The translations under genes were made by a program, and so were the position numbers. Source: Chelydra serpentina (taxonomy: Eukaryota > Chordata > Testudines > Chelydridae). Taken from it: a stretch of 64,000 bases of DNA. The stretch lies in assembly GCA_037349315.1 (NCBI GenBank), contig JBAIAC010000018.1, positions 6,882,001 to 6,946,000 of the forward strand. Direction: 5' to 3'. A model generated the notes under the pieces. That model made no database searches. It was not told where the DNA came from and saw only the letters and a list, made by a program, of their open reading frames with translations. Positions within the stretch are counted from its first letter, which is position 1. Every line of letters starts with the position of its first letter. Shown here piece by piece: positions 1-10,108 of this stretch.

Positions 1-1829
1 AAAGAAATGAAAGTTGGAGGAAGAGAAAAGCCCAGGTTTAACTTAGTATCTCTGTGGTTTAATATCCTATATATAGTGAAATGAGAAATAAATAATTACT
101 GAGAAAAACAGAAACAAACTCTGGCAAGTGAAGTGTAAAAGTATAATTAGGCAGGCCAAAAAAAAAAAAAAAATATGAAGAGCAGCTAGCAAATGACACA
201 AAAAGTAACAGCAAATTTTGTTTTAAGTACATCAGGAGCAGGATGCCTGCCAAACAATTGGTGGGGCCACTGGACAATTGAGGTGCAAAAGGAGTACTCA
301 AAAAAGACAAGGCCATTGCAGAGAAGCTAAATGAATTTTTTGCATTGGTTTTCACTGAAGAGGATGTGTGGGAGATATCTACACCTGAGCCATTCTTTTA
401 AGAAGACAAATCTGAGGAACTCACCCATATAGAAGTGTAAATGGAGGAGGTTTTCGAACAAATTGATAAATTAAACAGTAATAAGTCTCCAGGACCAGAT
501 GGTATTCACCCAAGAGTTCTGAAGGAACTAATATATGAAATTGCAGAGCTACTAACTGTGGTATGTACCCTATTGCTTAATTCAGCTCTGTATCTGATGA
601 TTGGCAGATAACTAATGTGACAACCATTTTTTAAAAAAGGCTCCAGAAGTCATTTTGGCAGTTACAGGCCAGTAAGCCTGATTTCAGTACCAGGCAAATT
701 GGTTGAAACTATAGTAAACAACAGAATTACCAGATGCAGAGATGAATGTGATATGTTGGGGAAGAGTCAACATGGCTTTTGTAAAGGGAAAGCATGCCTC
801 ACCAATCTATTAGATTTCTTTGAGGGGGAGTCAACAAACATGTGGACAAGAGTGATCCAGTGGATATAGTGTACTTGGATTTTCAGAAAACCTTTGACAA
901 GGTCCCTCACCAAAGGCTCTTAAGCAAACTAAGTAGTCATGGGATAAGAGGGAAGGTCCTCTGAAGGGTCAGTAACTTGTTAAAAGAAAGCTAGGAAAAA
1001 AAGGTCAGTTTTCACAATGTAGAGAGGTAAACAGCAGGGTCCACCAAGGACCTGTATTGGGACCAGTGCTGTTCTACATATTCATAAATGATCTGGAAAA
1101 AGAGGGTAAAGAGTGAGGTGGGAAAGTTTGCAGATGATACAAAATTACTCGGAATAGTTAAGCAGACTCTCACAAAACTGGATGAGTGGGTAAGAAAATG
1201 GCAGATGAAATTCAATGTTGATAAGTGCAAAGTAATGCACATTGGAAAACATAATCCTTACTATACATATAAAATGATGGGGGTCTCAATTAGCTGTTAC
1301 CACTCAAGAAAGAGATGTTGGCTTCATTGTGGATAGTTCTCTGAAAACATCTGCTCAATGTACAGTGGCAGTCAAAAAAGCTAATAGAATGTTAGGAACT
1401 ATTAGGAAAGAAATAGATAAAAAGATTGAAAATATAATAATGCTACTATATAAAGCCATGGTAAGCCCAGACCTTGAATACTGCATACAGTTCTGGACAT
1501 ATCAGCTCAAAAAAGATATGTTAGAACTGGAAAAAGTACAGTGAAGGGCAACAAAAATAATTAGGGATATGGAACAGTTTCCATATGAGGAGAGATTAAA
1601 AAGACTGGGACGGTTCAGTTTGGAAAAGAGATGACTGAGGGGGGATATGATACTGGTCAGTAAAATCAGGAATGGTGTGGAGACAATTAATAAGGGTGTG
1701 TTATCTACCCCCTCACATAACACACAAACCAGGGGTCACACAATGAAATTAACAGGCCATGGTTTAAAACAAACATAAAGAAGTACTTCTTCACACAATG
1801 CACCATCAACCTTTGGAAATTATTGCCAG
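1..1829 (+). mobile_element. CR1-type LINE fragment, reverse-transcriptase region, decayed; may continue left of the window
   Basis: Broken frames on the + strand read as a CR1 reverse transcriptase in order. NEFFALVFTEED is near 330, NKSPGPDGIHPRVLKEL near 480, and NYRPVSLISVPGKLVE near 660. SQHGFCKGKACLTNLLDFF is near 765, VLGPVLFYIFINDL near 1055, [12 protein letters not shown] near 1125, and WQMKFNVDKCKVMHIGK near 1200. RATKIIRDMEQFPYEERLKRLG is seen near 1548. There are several stops and frameshifts, so it is dead. It lies in a DAPP1 intron, in the sense direction. A copied segment of its own RT sits at its right end (1830-1904). Confidence 0.92.
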
Positions 1830-1904
1830 ATAGAAGTGTAAATAGAGGAGGTTTTCGAACAAATTGATAAATTAAACAGTAATAAGTCTCCAGGACCAAA
1901 TGGT
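1830..1904 (+). repeat. Second copy of a 75-bp CR1 RT segment (copy of 429-503)
   Basis: Positions 1830-1904 repeat 429-503 with two mismatches in 75 bp. The segment encodes the NKSPGP motif of the CR1 RT. It is joined out of order to the LINE's downstream part, which stops at LPD near 1829. Confidence 0.9.
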
Positions 1905-1996
1905 TTCAAGGAAAAGGTTGTTTGATTTTGACTGCTGTATTTTTTTACTTTGTTTTAAAATTCTCAAACCATTTGCTTGCTTTCTTGATTTCTCAG

Positions 1997-2059
1997 AATT
2001 GGAAAATGAGGTGGTTTACACTGTATAGGAATGAACTTAAATATTTCAAAGACCAGATG
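1997..2059 (+). CDS. DAPP1: DAPP1 exon (PH domain, WFTLYRNELKYFKDQM)
   Basis: The exon begins after the acceptor tttctcag and ends with ATG before the donor GTGAGT. It is 63 bp, 21 codons, phase 0 at both ends. It encodes NWKMRWFTLYRNELKYFKDQ plus Met. My recollection of the human protein has Thr at the first position. Confidence 0.93.
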
Positions 2060-5000
2060 GTGAGTAGCAAATTGTAATTTGACATGGTTTAAAATGAGCA
2101 GCTCTCAAGTAGGGCCTGATCCTGAGAGCATTCAAATCCTTTGGAATTCAGGGGGAGTTGTATGTGCCCGAGCATCTCAGGCTGAGTCCAATAGACATCA
2201 ACTCCAGTATTTAACTCCCTGCAATGCCAGGCTCCCCTGACCTCACAGATGCCATGGTTCCACTTGAGGAACTCATGCATGTTTTTACCCATCCCATGCC
2301 AGGTGATGACCGGTTTGATCTTTCTCCCGGTGAAGTCAATAGTAGTTTTGTCATTGACTTTAGAGAATAATTATAACCTAGTGGGTGTTTAATATCTTGC
2401 CCATAACCCAATACAAAGCTGTTCTTTACAGTATATTCTAAATTGCTTTATTCAGTCTAGTTTAAAGGACAGAAGCGATGTGTGGTATTGGGGACCGTGC
2501 CTTCTAGGGCTGAGTTTCTGAGAGAGAGTTTGGGCAGCTCTTGTTCTTATGCACAGCCAGTTGGAACCAGACACAGAATAAAGCAGATCTTTTACAAGCC
2601 CTTAATCACTGAGTGATCACCTGAACACCACAGTGGAACTTTCACTTGAGGATGCTGTTCCAAAACCTAACTGAATTATTATTGGGATATTTATCCTGAT
2701 ATTCAAGGTTTATTTTCTTTTCCTCAGTTTCACCCCATTATTCTGAGTTGCACAATGTCTTTTTTCCCCTTTTGGCATTCCTGATTTCCAGGCATTTACT
2801 CTCTGTTGCTCTGTTTTACATTACTTTGCCCCAGATGTAACAGCTTGGATAACCCTTTTCCTGCCATCATGGGATATATAGCCACCAACACACCCTCTTC
2901 ACCAGAAGTCCCACTTTAGTGGGAAGCTATATGAAAAGCCTTGCTATTTTGGTAGCAGAGTCATTCGTCAGCTATATCCTTGTAAATCTGCCCCTAAACT
3001 GTTATCTTCCAGCTGGCAATACCATGCTGTCATTAGCCCAACTCTAAATTTAAAGGTATTTTCTTGTTCCTTGTATTCATCCAAATTCTGCTCTCAGATA
3101 TATCACTGTAAATTTGGATAGACTCCACTGGTGTCAATGTAGTTACTCTGCATTTACTACTCCAACATAACTGAGAGCAGAATCTGGCCCCTTGTCACTG
3201 TTAGTGCATGGAAAGAAAGTGAAGCCTTGGGAGTGAGGTCAGTTACTGTCTTTCTTCCAATTTCACACACTCTCATCTTAAAAATATATTATTTTCAAGT
3301 CCACAGAACCAATTCGGGCACTAGACTTAACAGAATGCTCAGCAGTGCAATTTGATTACTCACAGGAACGAGTCAACTGTTTCTGGTAAGTTGCAGTCCA
3401 AATGAACCCTTGATTCTTTTGCCTCGCTTTTCTGAAAGCCCTAATATACTCAGGAAACATTGATTTGTTATTGCCAGCCACTCCTGACAGACACCTGATG
3501 ATAATGGGTGAGCATTATAGTCTCTCCCACTCTTTATTTTATCCATGTATTTCAACCAGCTCTCTTGATCAGTTTCACAGAGCTCTGTAAGAGTCAATGC
3601 TGGGGATAGACCTCTTGATTGGGCTATGGGGTTCATTCATTACTGATTCCCACTTCCACTCAGAAAACTGAATTCAGTCCCAGGGTAAGCAGGTGGAACT
3701 CATACTGAGGTGAGACCACCACCAGTGACTTTAAACATGGTTATTTTTTGTGGTGTGCACTAAAGCCAACCCCAGCACAATTCTGCAAAACACAAGTCAT
3801 TTGTCTATACTGGCCAGGCACAATGTATTAACAAGACTCTCACTATCAAGAACTGAATTAAAAAATAGTTCTGGCTAAACAGCTTAAACCGGACTGTAGG
3901 CAGGACCTGAGACATTAGTCACACAAATGTAGCATCACTCCAACACCTGAAAATTGGTCAGTGCCAATGTGGGAGGAAGCACTGCTATGGGAGGAAATAC
4001 TGATTATTGGAATGGATTAAGATTATGTTTTCTTTACAGTTTAGTATTTCCACTAAGGACATATTACCTGTGTGCAAAGACTGGCATAGAAGCCGATGAG
4101 TGGATTAAGATACTGCGATGGAAATTGGTAAGGAAATGATGTGTTAAATGGCAGTGTGGGCAGAAGGCCAATCCCTAGGATTTAGCAGACCAAAAAATCA
4201 GACAAGCATTTGTTGGCTCTTTCCTGTATTTACATGTATATCAGAGAGATGTATTTACTATAACAATGCGTTAATGCCAGGTATGATTGCATTGCCATGC
4301 CCTCATTGAAACGATATAATCTTCTCCATTTTGAATTACCATAGACCAAGTTGTCATCCTAGATATTTATTTTTTAATTCTTAAATAACAGATTTATTTC
4401 CAGTGCTACAGAAATATCAATGTGGAGTTGGTTTGAGATTCTCTGCACAATGAGGTATTCTCCTTCCTAATGTGTGTACGCCATCCATAAGTACACTTAG
4501 CAATTTGTTTATTAGTAAAAATGCTCCGGTCAAAAGGGCTCTGAGTGAGTATATAAAATACATGAAACAGTAATCTCCACCCGAGTGTTGTCAACTCTTG
4601 TGCTTTTATCATTAATCTCAATGTTCTTGCTGTTTTTCTTAAACACCTGGCATCATGTTGTTATGTGAAAATCTGTTTTCATGGGGGGGGAAAAGTGACT
4701 TTCTAGCCATCATGGTAGCAGAGAAAAGCTTGAAAACATGAAACCTAAAGGCTCAAAAAATTAGAAGGAACATAAAAAGAACCCAAATTCTTATGTTTTT
4801 TTTAATGATTTTAGGGACCCAACTCATGATGATTTTTCACTGGATGGGGTTGGCGATGCTGTAAACAAATTGAGAAAGCATTGCTCCCACTCAGTTAAAA
4901 TTTCAGTGAGCCAGTCTGAACCTTTAAAGATTAGCATGCAACTTTTATTGACTTCAGTGAGAACTGCATGCTTGGAATCTATTCCACTACATGTATAACA

Positions 5001-6294
5001 CATTATGAAACCTGTACATATGTACTTTATGAGGCCTATGAAGTGAATAAGACTGCTTTTCATGAGGTATATATTCAGGGGTGAAAGTAAGGCAGTACAG
5101 CCAACCGGTAAAATGTGGCTGCCGGTACCGGCCCGTACAGCTGACTTTAAAGCGCTGCCGCAGCAAAGGATGCTGCTTAAAGCGCTGCCGGGACAGCGCT
5201 TTAACGTCATTGCCCCCCTGGGCTGCTGACAGTTGGGGGGCAAAAGGAGCAGCTGCCCCGGGCCCAGCGATTTAAAAGGGCCCAGGGCTCCGGCCGCCGC
5301 TGCTGAAGGGACCCTTTAAAGAGCTGCCAGAGCCCCAGGCAGCATGGGCCAGGCAGTACGGATGGGCTGGCTGGGGGATGCTGACCCCCCCCTAGCTCTG
5401 CCCCTTCTGCCCGAGGCCCTGCCCCAACCGGGGGGAGAGGGGGAGCAGGCAGAGCCAGCCCTCGTACCGGTAAGAGTTCAATTTTACTTTCACCCTTGTA
5501 TATATTCCATAATGGTAAGTACATGACATTTGTCACCACCACATTGATCTCTCTGCTTACATGTTCAGCCCCTTACTACTGTCCCTTTTCTGTCTTGCCT
5601 ATTTAGACTGTGAACTCTTTGGTGCAGGGCCAGTCTACTACTCTGTTTTTGTGCAGTGCCTGGTACAATGTGGCTCACTGTTCTTGGTTGGTCCCTAGGC
5701 ACTATTGTAATAAACATGATTAATAATAAGATATTATGGCATATATACAGCATAGTTCCTTTAAAAGTCCATCTGCCATATAGGAAGGACATGTTAGGTT
5801 TTTTCCCAGGATCTTGTTTGTTGGAATTCCCCTGCATGTCTGTAAATCCCCAACAGGGAAGACTAACTAGACCTAATCTACAGTTTAAAATCATTGCATT
5901 AAGAGATGCACACACAAAACTGGTTAAGCATTTTGAATATGCATAGTCTACAGTACTGTTGTCTTGAGTGCCTTCTGTGTTCATAATCTTGTACAGCACA
6001 CAGAAAGAGACATGGCCCATGCACCAAGGGAATTTTTTACCTAGATTGTAGATAATACAGGACCACAGACAGCATACATTGGGTGATCAGGTGAGAGTCA
6101 ACAAGGCAGGGCAATTGTTAGAAATCTAACTTAGATAAAATACTAGCTGCCTATTTTTGAGTATCCGCCCAATTTTTATTTTCTTTGCTATTTCCTTTTA
6201 ACTAGCCATATATGAATAAGTAATGGATTGTCTTTTGTTTCAGTCACAAATTAAAAAACAACAGGACCAGCGTGATGCCACCTCTACTCTGTAG
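1997..6294 (+). CDS. DAPP1: DAPP1 (dual adaptor of phosphotyrosine and 3-phosphoinositides), 3' four coding exons; 5' part lies outside the window
   Basis: Four exons, 1997-2059, 3300-3385, 4040-4127 and 6244-6294, join in frame (phases 0, 0, 2, 0) and encode most of a PH domain and the C-terminus of DAPP1/Bam32. Seen: the PH core WFTLYRNELKYFK, the strand ECSAVQFDYSQERVNCF, then FPLRTYYLCAKTG and the final PH helix ADEWIKILRW with its conserved Trp. Known: DAPP1 is a cytoplasmic adaptor with an SH2 and a PH domain. It is recruited by PI(3,4,5)P3/PI(3,4)P2 after B-cell receptor signalling. The SH2 exons and first PH exon must lie left of position 1, because the intron here is filled by a CR1 element. 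The last exon encodes only 16 residues ending in DATSTL, shorter than my recollection of the human tail. The gene converges on LAMTOR3, as in human. Confidence 0.95.
2060..3299 (+). other. DAPP1 intron; one small palindromic MITE, otherwise nothing recognised
   Basis: A short palindromic element lies at 3085-3183: attctgctctcag at the left end, ctgagagcagaat at the right. This is an amniote-style MITE. I see no other ORF, RNA gene or repeat I can name. Confidence 0.5.
3085..3183. mobile_element. Short palindromic MITE with inverted ends attctgctctcag
   Basis: Thirteen-base inverted ends are perfect over 99 bp. The interior (calcium-like low-GC sequence with 'tccactggtgtcaatgtagt') resembles widespread palindromic amniote MITEs. 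A degraded relative is seen near 29865-29975. Confidence 0.55.
3300..3385 (+). CDS. DAPP1: DAPP1 exon (PH domain, STEPIRALDLTECSAVQF)
   Basis: Acceptor ttttcaag precedes TCC ACA GAA CCA. The exon ends ...TTC TG before donor GTAAGT. It is 86 bp, giving 28 codons plus two bases of a Cys codon. An alternative acceptor 6 bp further in (CACAG) would break the match to the family (Ser-x-Glu-Pro-Ile-Arg). Confidence 0.92.
4040..4127 (+). CDS. DAPP1: DAPP1 exon (end of PH domain, LVFPLRTYYLCAKTG...DEWIKILRWKL)
   Basis: Acceptor ttctttacag and donor GTAAGG bound 88 bp. The first base completes the split Cys codon and 29 codons follow. The exon carries the conserved C-terminal PH helix with Trp in ADEWIKIL. 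Confidence 0.95.
5076..5498. mobile_element. hAT-type non-autonomous transposon (MITE), 423 bp
   Basis: Inverted ends read CAGGGGTGAAAGTAA at the left and TTACTTTCACCCTTG at the right. A perfect 8-bp target duplication, tatatatt, flanks it (5068-5075 and 5499-5506), the hallmark of hAT insertion. The interior is GC-rich with repeated accgg and gcgctgcc motifs and has no transposase. Open frames inside it on both strands are not genes. Confidence 0.9.
5565..5740 (+). mobile_element. L2/CR1-like LINE 3' end
   Basis: The stretch contains the usual order of motifs of the L2-like tail: 'actgtgaactctttggtgcaggg', 'gtgcagtgcctggtacaatg', 'ctaggcactattgtaat', then an AT-rich 'aataataa' end. Sense orientation relative to DAPP1. 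Confidence 0.7.
6244..6294 (+). CDS. DAPP1: DAPP1 last coding exon, stop TAG at 6292-6294
   Basis: Acceptor tcttttgtttcag is followed by TCA CAA ATT AAA AAA. It encodes SQIKKQQDQRDATSTL and a stop. The first five residues match the family (SQIRK in human, from memory). The tail is diverged and about six residues shorter. Confidence 0.85.
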   Translation, partial: SQIKKQQDQRDATSTL

Positions 6295-6638
6295 TTATTC
6301 CTCTAAATAATTTCCTCAGCGAGATTCAGCCTTCAGCATTGAATGCCTCACTTCACACGAGGGCAGTTTCAGCACATGCATTACCTATAATGTACATCTA
6401 TGTACTTGCCTATATAGGATTAATGTTAGATGGACACTTTCAGAATATGATGAGTTATCAATGAAAACTGTTGCATCCTAACTATGCTGGTTCCCTACCC
6501 AATCACATGTTCTTAATGCACATTTAATTCAACCACCTACTTGCTTCACTTATGCATCACAAAAGCATTCAGTATTTGAAACTTTCGGTATAGTAGTAAA
6601 GCACTCTCATGTTAGCTTCATTGAGCTTCTGTAATAAA
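6295..6638 (+). other. DAPP1: DAPP1 3' UTR, to the first candidate poly(A) signal
   Basis: Non-coding sequence follows the TAG stop. The first canonical AATAAA on the + strand is at 6633-6638. Another AATAAA lies at 7563-7568, so the end of the transcript is uncertain. Confidence 0.45.
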
Positions 6639-6639
6639 C

Positions 6640-9215
6640 ACATAACTAACTACTAGCAACAGCCATTACAAGGGGTTAGCCCACTCATGTGAAATCAGCT
6701 TTATTCTGGAAACCTTAAATATTTCTTTTGCATTGTGTTTTAAGGGTTTAAAGCCTACAGGAAAATTGTCTCTCCAGGGTGGATTTTTTTCATTGTGAAA
6801 CTGACCAGAGTATATTTTTGTAAGTAATGTGAGTCCCTATTACATGGAAAATATAAACTTAATATTTTTGAAGTCTGGTGTCAAAGTGGGTGATGAATAA
6901 TACTTGGTTTTGATTAAAGATATTAGCGTGTGGTCTGGTTCTCCATTTTGGCAGTGGTAGTTGCAAGTGTGTAGATTGCCACTCTCTCTTTCTGTTAAAT
7001 AGAATGTATATTACAGACATGTACTATATTGATAGCATCCTTGCTTATACACTGGGGTGATAAGGGCACAGGGCAATTGGAGCCCCAGCTTCTCCCTTCC
7101 CGGTACGCCCATGAACGAGTAGCCATAGGTGCCCATGGAATGAGGACAGAATGCTCTACAGCCAGCAAAGTCCTTGGGCCCCATTGGGTGGGTAGTGGAA
7201 TTCTAGCAGAGTCAAGTGCCCTTCACTTACCCCCATGAAGATGATCATTAAATTTTACACATTTCTGCTAGCAGCATCTGCTTGTAATGATCTTTTCCTC
7301 GGTGAGTATTGAGTTTACAAGCAGAAGCTATTAATTTTAGGTGATTAAGTGTGTGTTTTTTAGGGGACAGGGGATAAGAGACAAGTTATATTCCGCAAAT
7401 GAATTGTGAAGCATGGGGCAGCTTTCCAGACAAAGAAAGCAGGGATCAGGCATTTGTTCTTAAATATCAAAGTAGCTTGAATTGTACCTGCTCAAAAATG
7501 TTTTACATGAGACAAGGCCATGTTATGCTCTCCCGCCCTATAAACGGCCGTGGCATTTTTAAAATAAAGAACACCAACCAGTTTAATTTTCCATAGCAGC
7601 CTTTACTATGTGAAGAGAGGCACCTGAGCCTGAAAAAACAAGAGCCTCCGTAATAATAGAGGAAGAATTCAGAGTTGTAATTACAGGAATAGTATTTTGT
7701 CTTAACTTAGGGCTGGTCTACACTAACCCCCCATGTCGAACTAAGATACGCAACTTCAGCTACGTTAATAACGTAGCTGAAGTCGAAGTATCTTAGTTTG
7801 AACTTACCTGCGGTCCACACGCGGCGCGCAGGCTCCCCCGTCGACGGCGCTTACTCCTCGCGTCGAGCTGGATTACCAGCGTCGACGAAGGAGCACTTCC
7901 TGGTTCGATTTATCGCATCTAGACAAGACGCGATATATCGAACCCAGAAGATCGATCCGACACCTCCGATCTATCCGGTAAGTGTAGACTAGCCCTTAGA
8001 TGTTGACAGTATTTGATGAATGTTTTTTGTATAGACTAAATGTCTGAGTAAATAGTTTCACCATACTATTAAAAGGTACTCTTTTAAAACTTAGATTGTG
8101 ATGCCTGCAGTCAAGGAAGTTAGCAGAACGCTGTTCATAGGCAACCAAGCTTTATAAAATAACGATTTGCATCTCCTTTTTCCTCCCAAAGAAGTTACAA
8201 GATAACTGCAATAGAGTAGAAGTACCCGGTACAACCCTGTTGGTAAGCCAACAGTAGTCATGTCTCTCTACTAACGGATGGGAAATCCTGTGTGAAGTCA
8301 AATCATCTCACAATCAGGGCTTCTTCCCCTGATAACAGGCCAGGTCACAGAATATTGGAAACAAAATGTAGTATACACTACCTCTCGCAAACAACCAATC
8401 ACAAACTGAAGCCAGGTTAGAATACAGCTTGCTGCTTTTCAAATGGAGCTTCACACAGACAGGATGTTACATTGGCTGATTAGTTTTTAGATGGAATTTA
8501 AAGTGTTTGCCTTATTGTATTAAAATGCAGATGGTTTGGGACTAGATTATCTGAGAAACTGCCTCTTCCAGGTGATGCTTCTCCAGTTACAATCAGCACA
8601 AGCTGGAGCCTCTTGATTTAAGTGGAAGAGGCAGCTGGCAAGGCATTCTCTGTAATGATTCTTCAACTGTAGAATTCACAGTCACATAGACTAGAGCCCA
8701 AATGTGATCACTTTGGAAATATGCTTTAAAGCCCATCTTTTTCTTCTCAGGGAACTGAAGAGGCAGTGGTTCTGAGGGATACAAGGGCTAACTGGTAAAA
8801 TGGGATTTATTTATTTTTTGAGGCAGAAAGTGTTCCTACAGCCCATCCTCAATTTTGAAGTGGAGTTCTAGTAATGGTTACCAACAGAAATCTGTGCTAT
8901 CTGTGCTATTTTAAATCAGAAATCCCACACCAAACTATGAAGTTTTGCTTAAAAAAAACAAATTATACGGCCGAAGTGTGTTTACTTATAGAAAATCAAA
9001 CACGTCTAGAGGTTGACCTTTGACAGCAAATGATGCGAGTTTTTATAAAAATGTAGAAATTCAAAAATGATGAGACCTGAGATCCACACAGGTTATTTTT
9101 CAGCCCATAAATTCTCCAAGTTGTACATTTACAAGGCAACAAGGGAGACCGTTATCTGCAGGGAAAAGTAGGTTTACCAGCAATATTTTAGGACAGTTAC
9201 AAAAATGGATCAGGC
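6640..9215. other. Spacer between convergent DAPP1 and LAMTOR3
   Basis: The only element I can name is the MITE at 7710-7995. No ORF with homology or RNA gene is recognised in the rest. The true 3' ends of both genes are not fixed by the sequence. Confidence 0.5.
7710..7995. mobile_element. PIF/Harbinger-type MITE, 286 bp, with two internal hairpins
   Basis: Ends are GGGCTGGTCTACACT and AGTGTAGACTAGCCC. A 3-bp duplication TTA lies on both sides (7707-7709, 7996-7998), as PIF/Harbinger elements make. About 7739-7799 is a near-perfect hairpin around acgtagctgaagt. A second hairpin in the right half pairs 'ggttcgatttatcgc' with 'gcgatatatcgaac'. A second copy lies in reverse orientation at 44457-44752. 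Confidence 0.88.
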
Positions 9216-10034
9216 TACATTTTTAAAAATACTGTTTTATTTAGACATTTACTTAGGAAAACCTACAAATAAATGAGCAGATAAAGTGTTACCACGAACA
9301 CAGCCACAAATACCAGAACAAAAGACAAACATGGGTATCACACCTACTCTGTACAAAAGAAATACACGAAAGTGCAACACTGATTGGGCACTTGTACCCA
9401 GTAATAAGGAAAACGCTTGAAGCCATAACTTACATAGAAATAGCAGCATCCTTCTCCTATACCAAGGAAGCTCACATTCAGATTAGTAGTATTCCTTTAC
9501 CAAAGCATCACAAAAATAAAAAAATACAGGATAGTTATTGATTGTACTGCTAGGACTGCCAGCATATTTTCTCTTTTTCCTAGCACATGCAAAGAAGCAA
9601 TGAAGAATTCATTACAGGACAATGAAAATTAATTCTACTTCCCCACTATATAGTGGTGGCTAGTCAGAGGGTAAACCCTACTCAGTGCTTCATTTCCTGT
9701 ACAGCAAGGCAACTGTGGATCACTTATCTGGACCGACAGTATGCGGATACTGGTCAACTCTGTTAAACCTGATCCTTAGTAAGGGCTCCACTGGAGCCAT
9801 TTGGTGGTCTCTCCAGTACTGCACAATACAAGACATGTGGCCAAAGAGTCTATCTACAACACACTAGTTTCTCATTTCCTATTCAGCACTATGTACAAAT
9901 TTATTCTTATTTAGTTCAACACGGGGGAGTGATATTTCCTCTCAAACATCTGTTATTTTGTGGGCTGAGAATTATTGAATCTTTATGTCCCATTGGGTAG
10001 TGAAGAGATGCCGCACTTTGATGACACCATCAGG
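9216..10034 (-). other. LAMTOR3: LAMTOR3 3' UTR with candidate poly(A) signal
   Basis: The minus strand reads AATAAA at 9241-9236 and again earlier at 9905-9900. Use of the distal one gives a 3' UTR of about 0.8 kb. The exact cleavage site is inferred. Confidence 0.45.
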
Positions 10035-10108
10035 TTAAGAAACCTCTACAACCTGCCTCAACTCTTCAAACAAGGGAGCAAGCTCCTTCTCTAAGCTGAC
10101 GATCAATC
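10035..10108 (-). CDS. LAMTOR3: LAMTOR3 last coding exon (LIVSLEKELAPLFEELRQVVEVS, stop TAA)
   Basis: Acceptor ttattgttacag. Seventy-four coding bases end at the TAA stop at 10037-10035. Confidence 0.96.

Larger units (their letters stand above)
4128..6243 (+). other. DAPP1 last intron; contains a hAT MITE (5076-5498) and a LINE 3' tail (5565-5740)
   Basis: Apart from these two elements I see nothing recognisable in this 2.1-kb intron. Confidence 0.5.
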
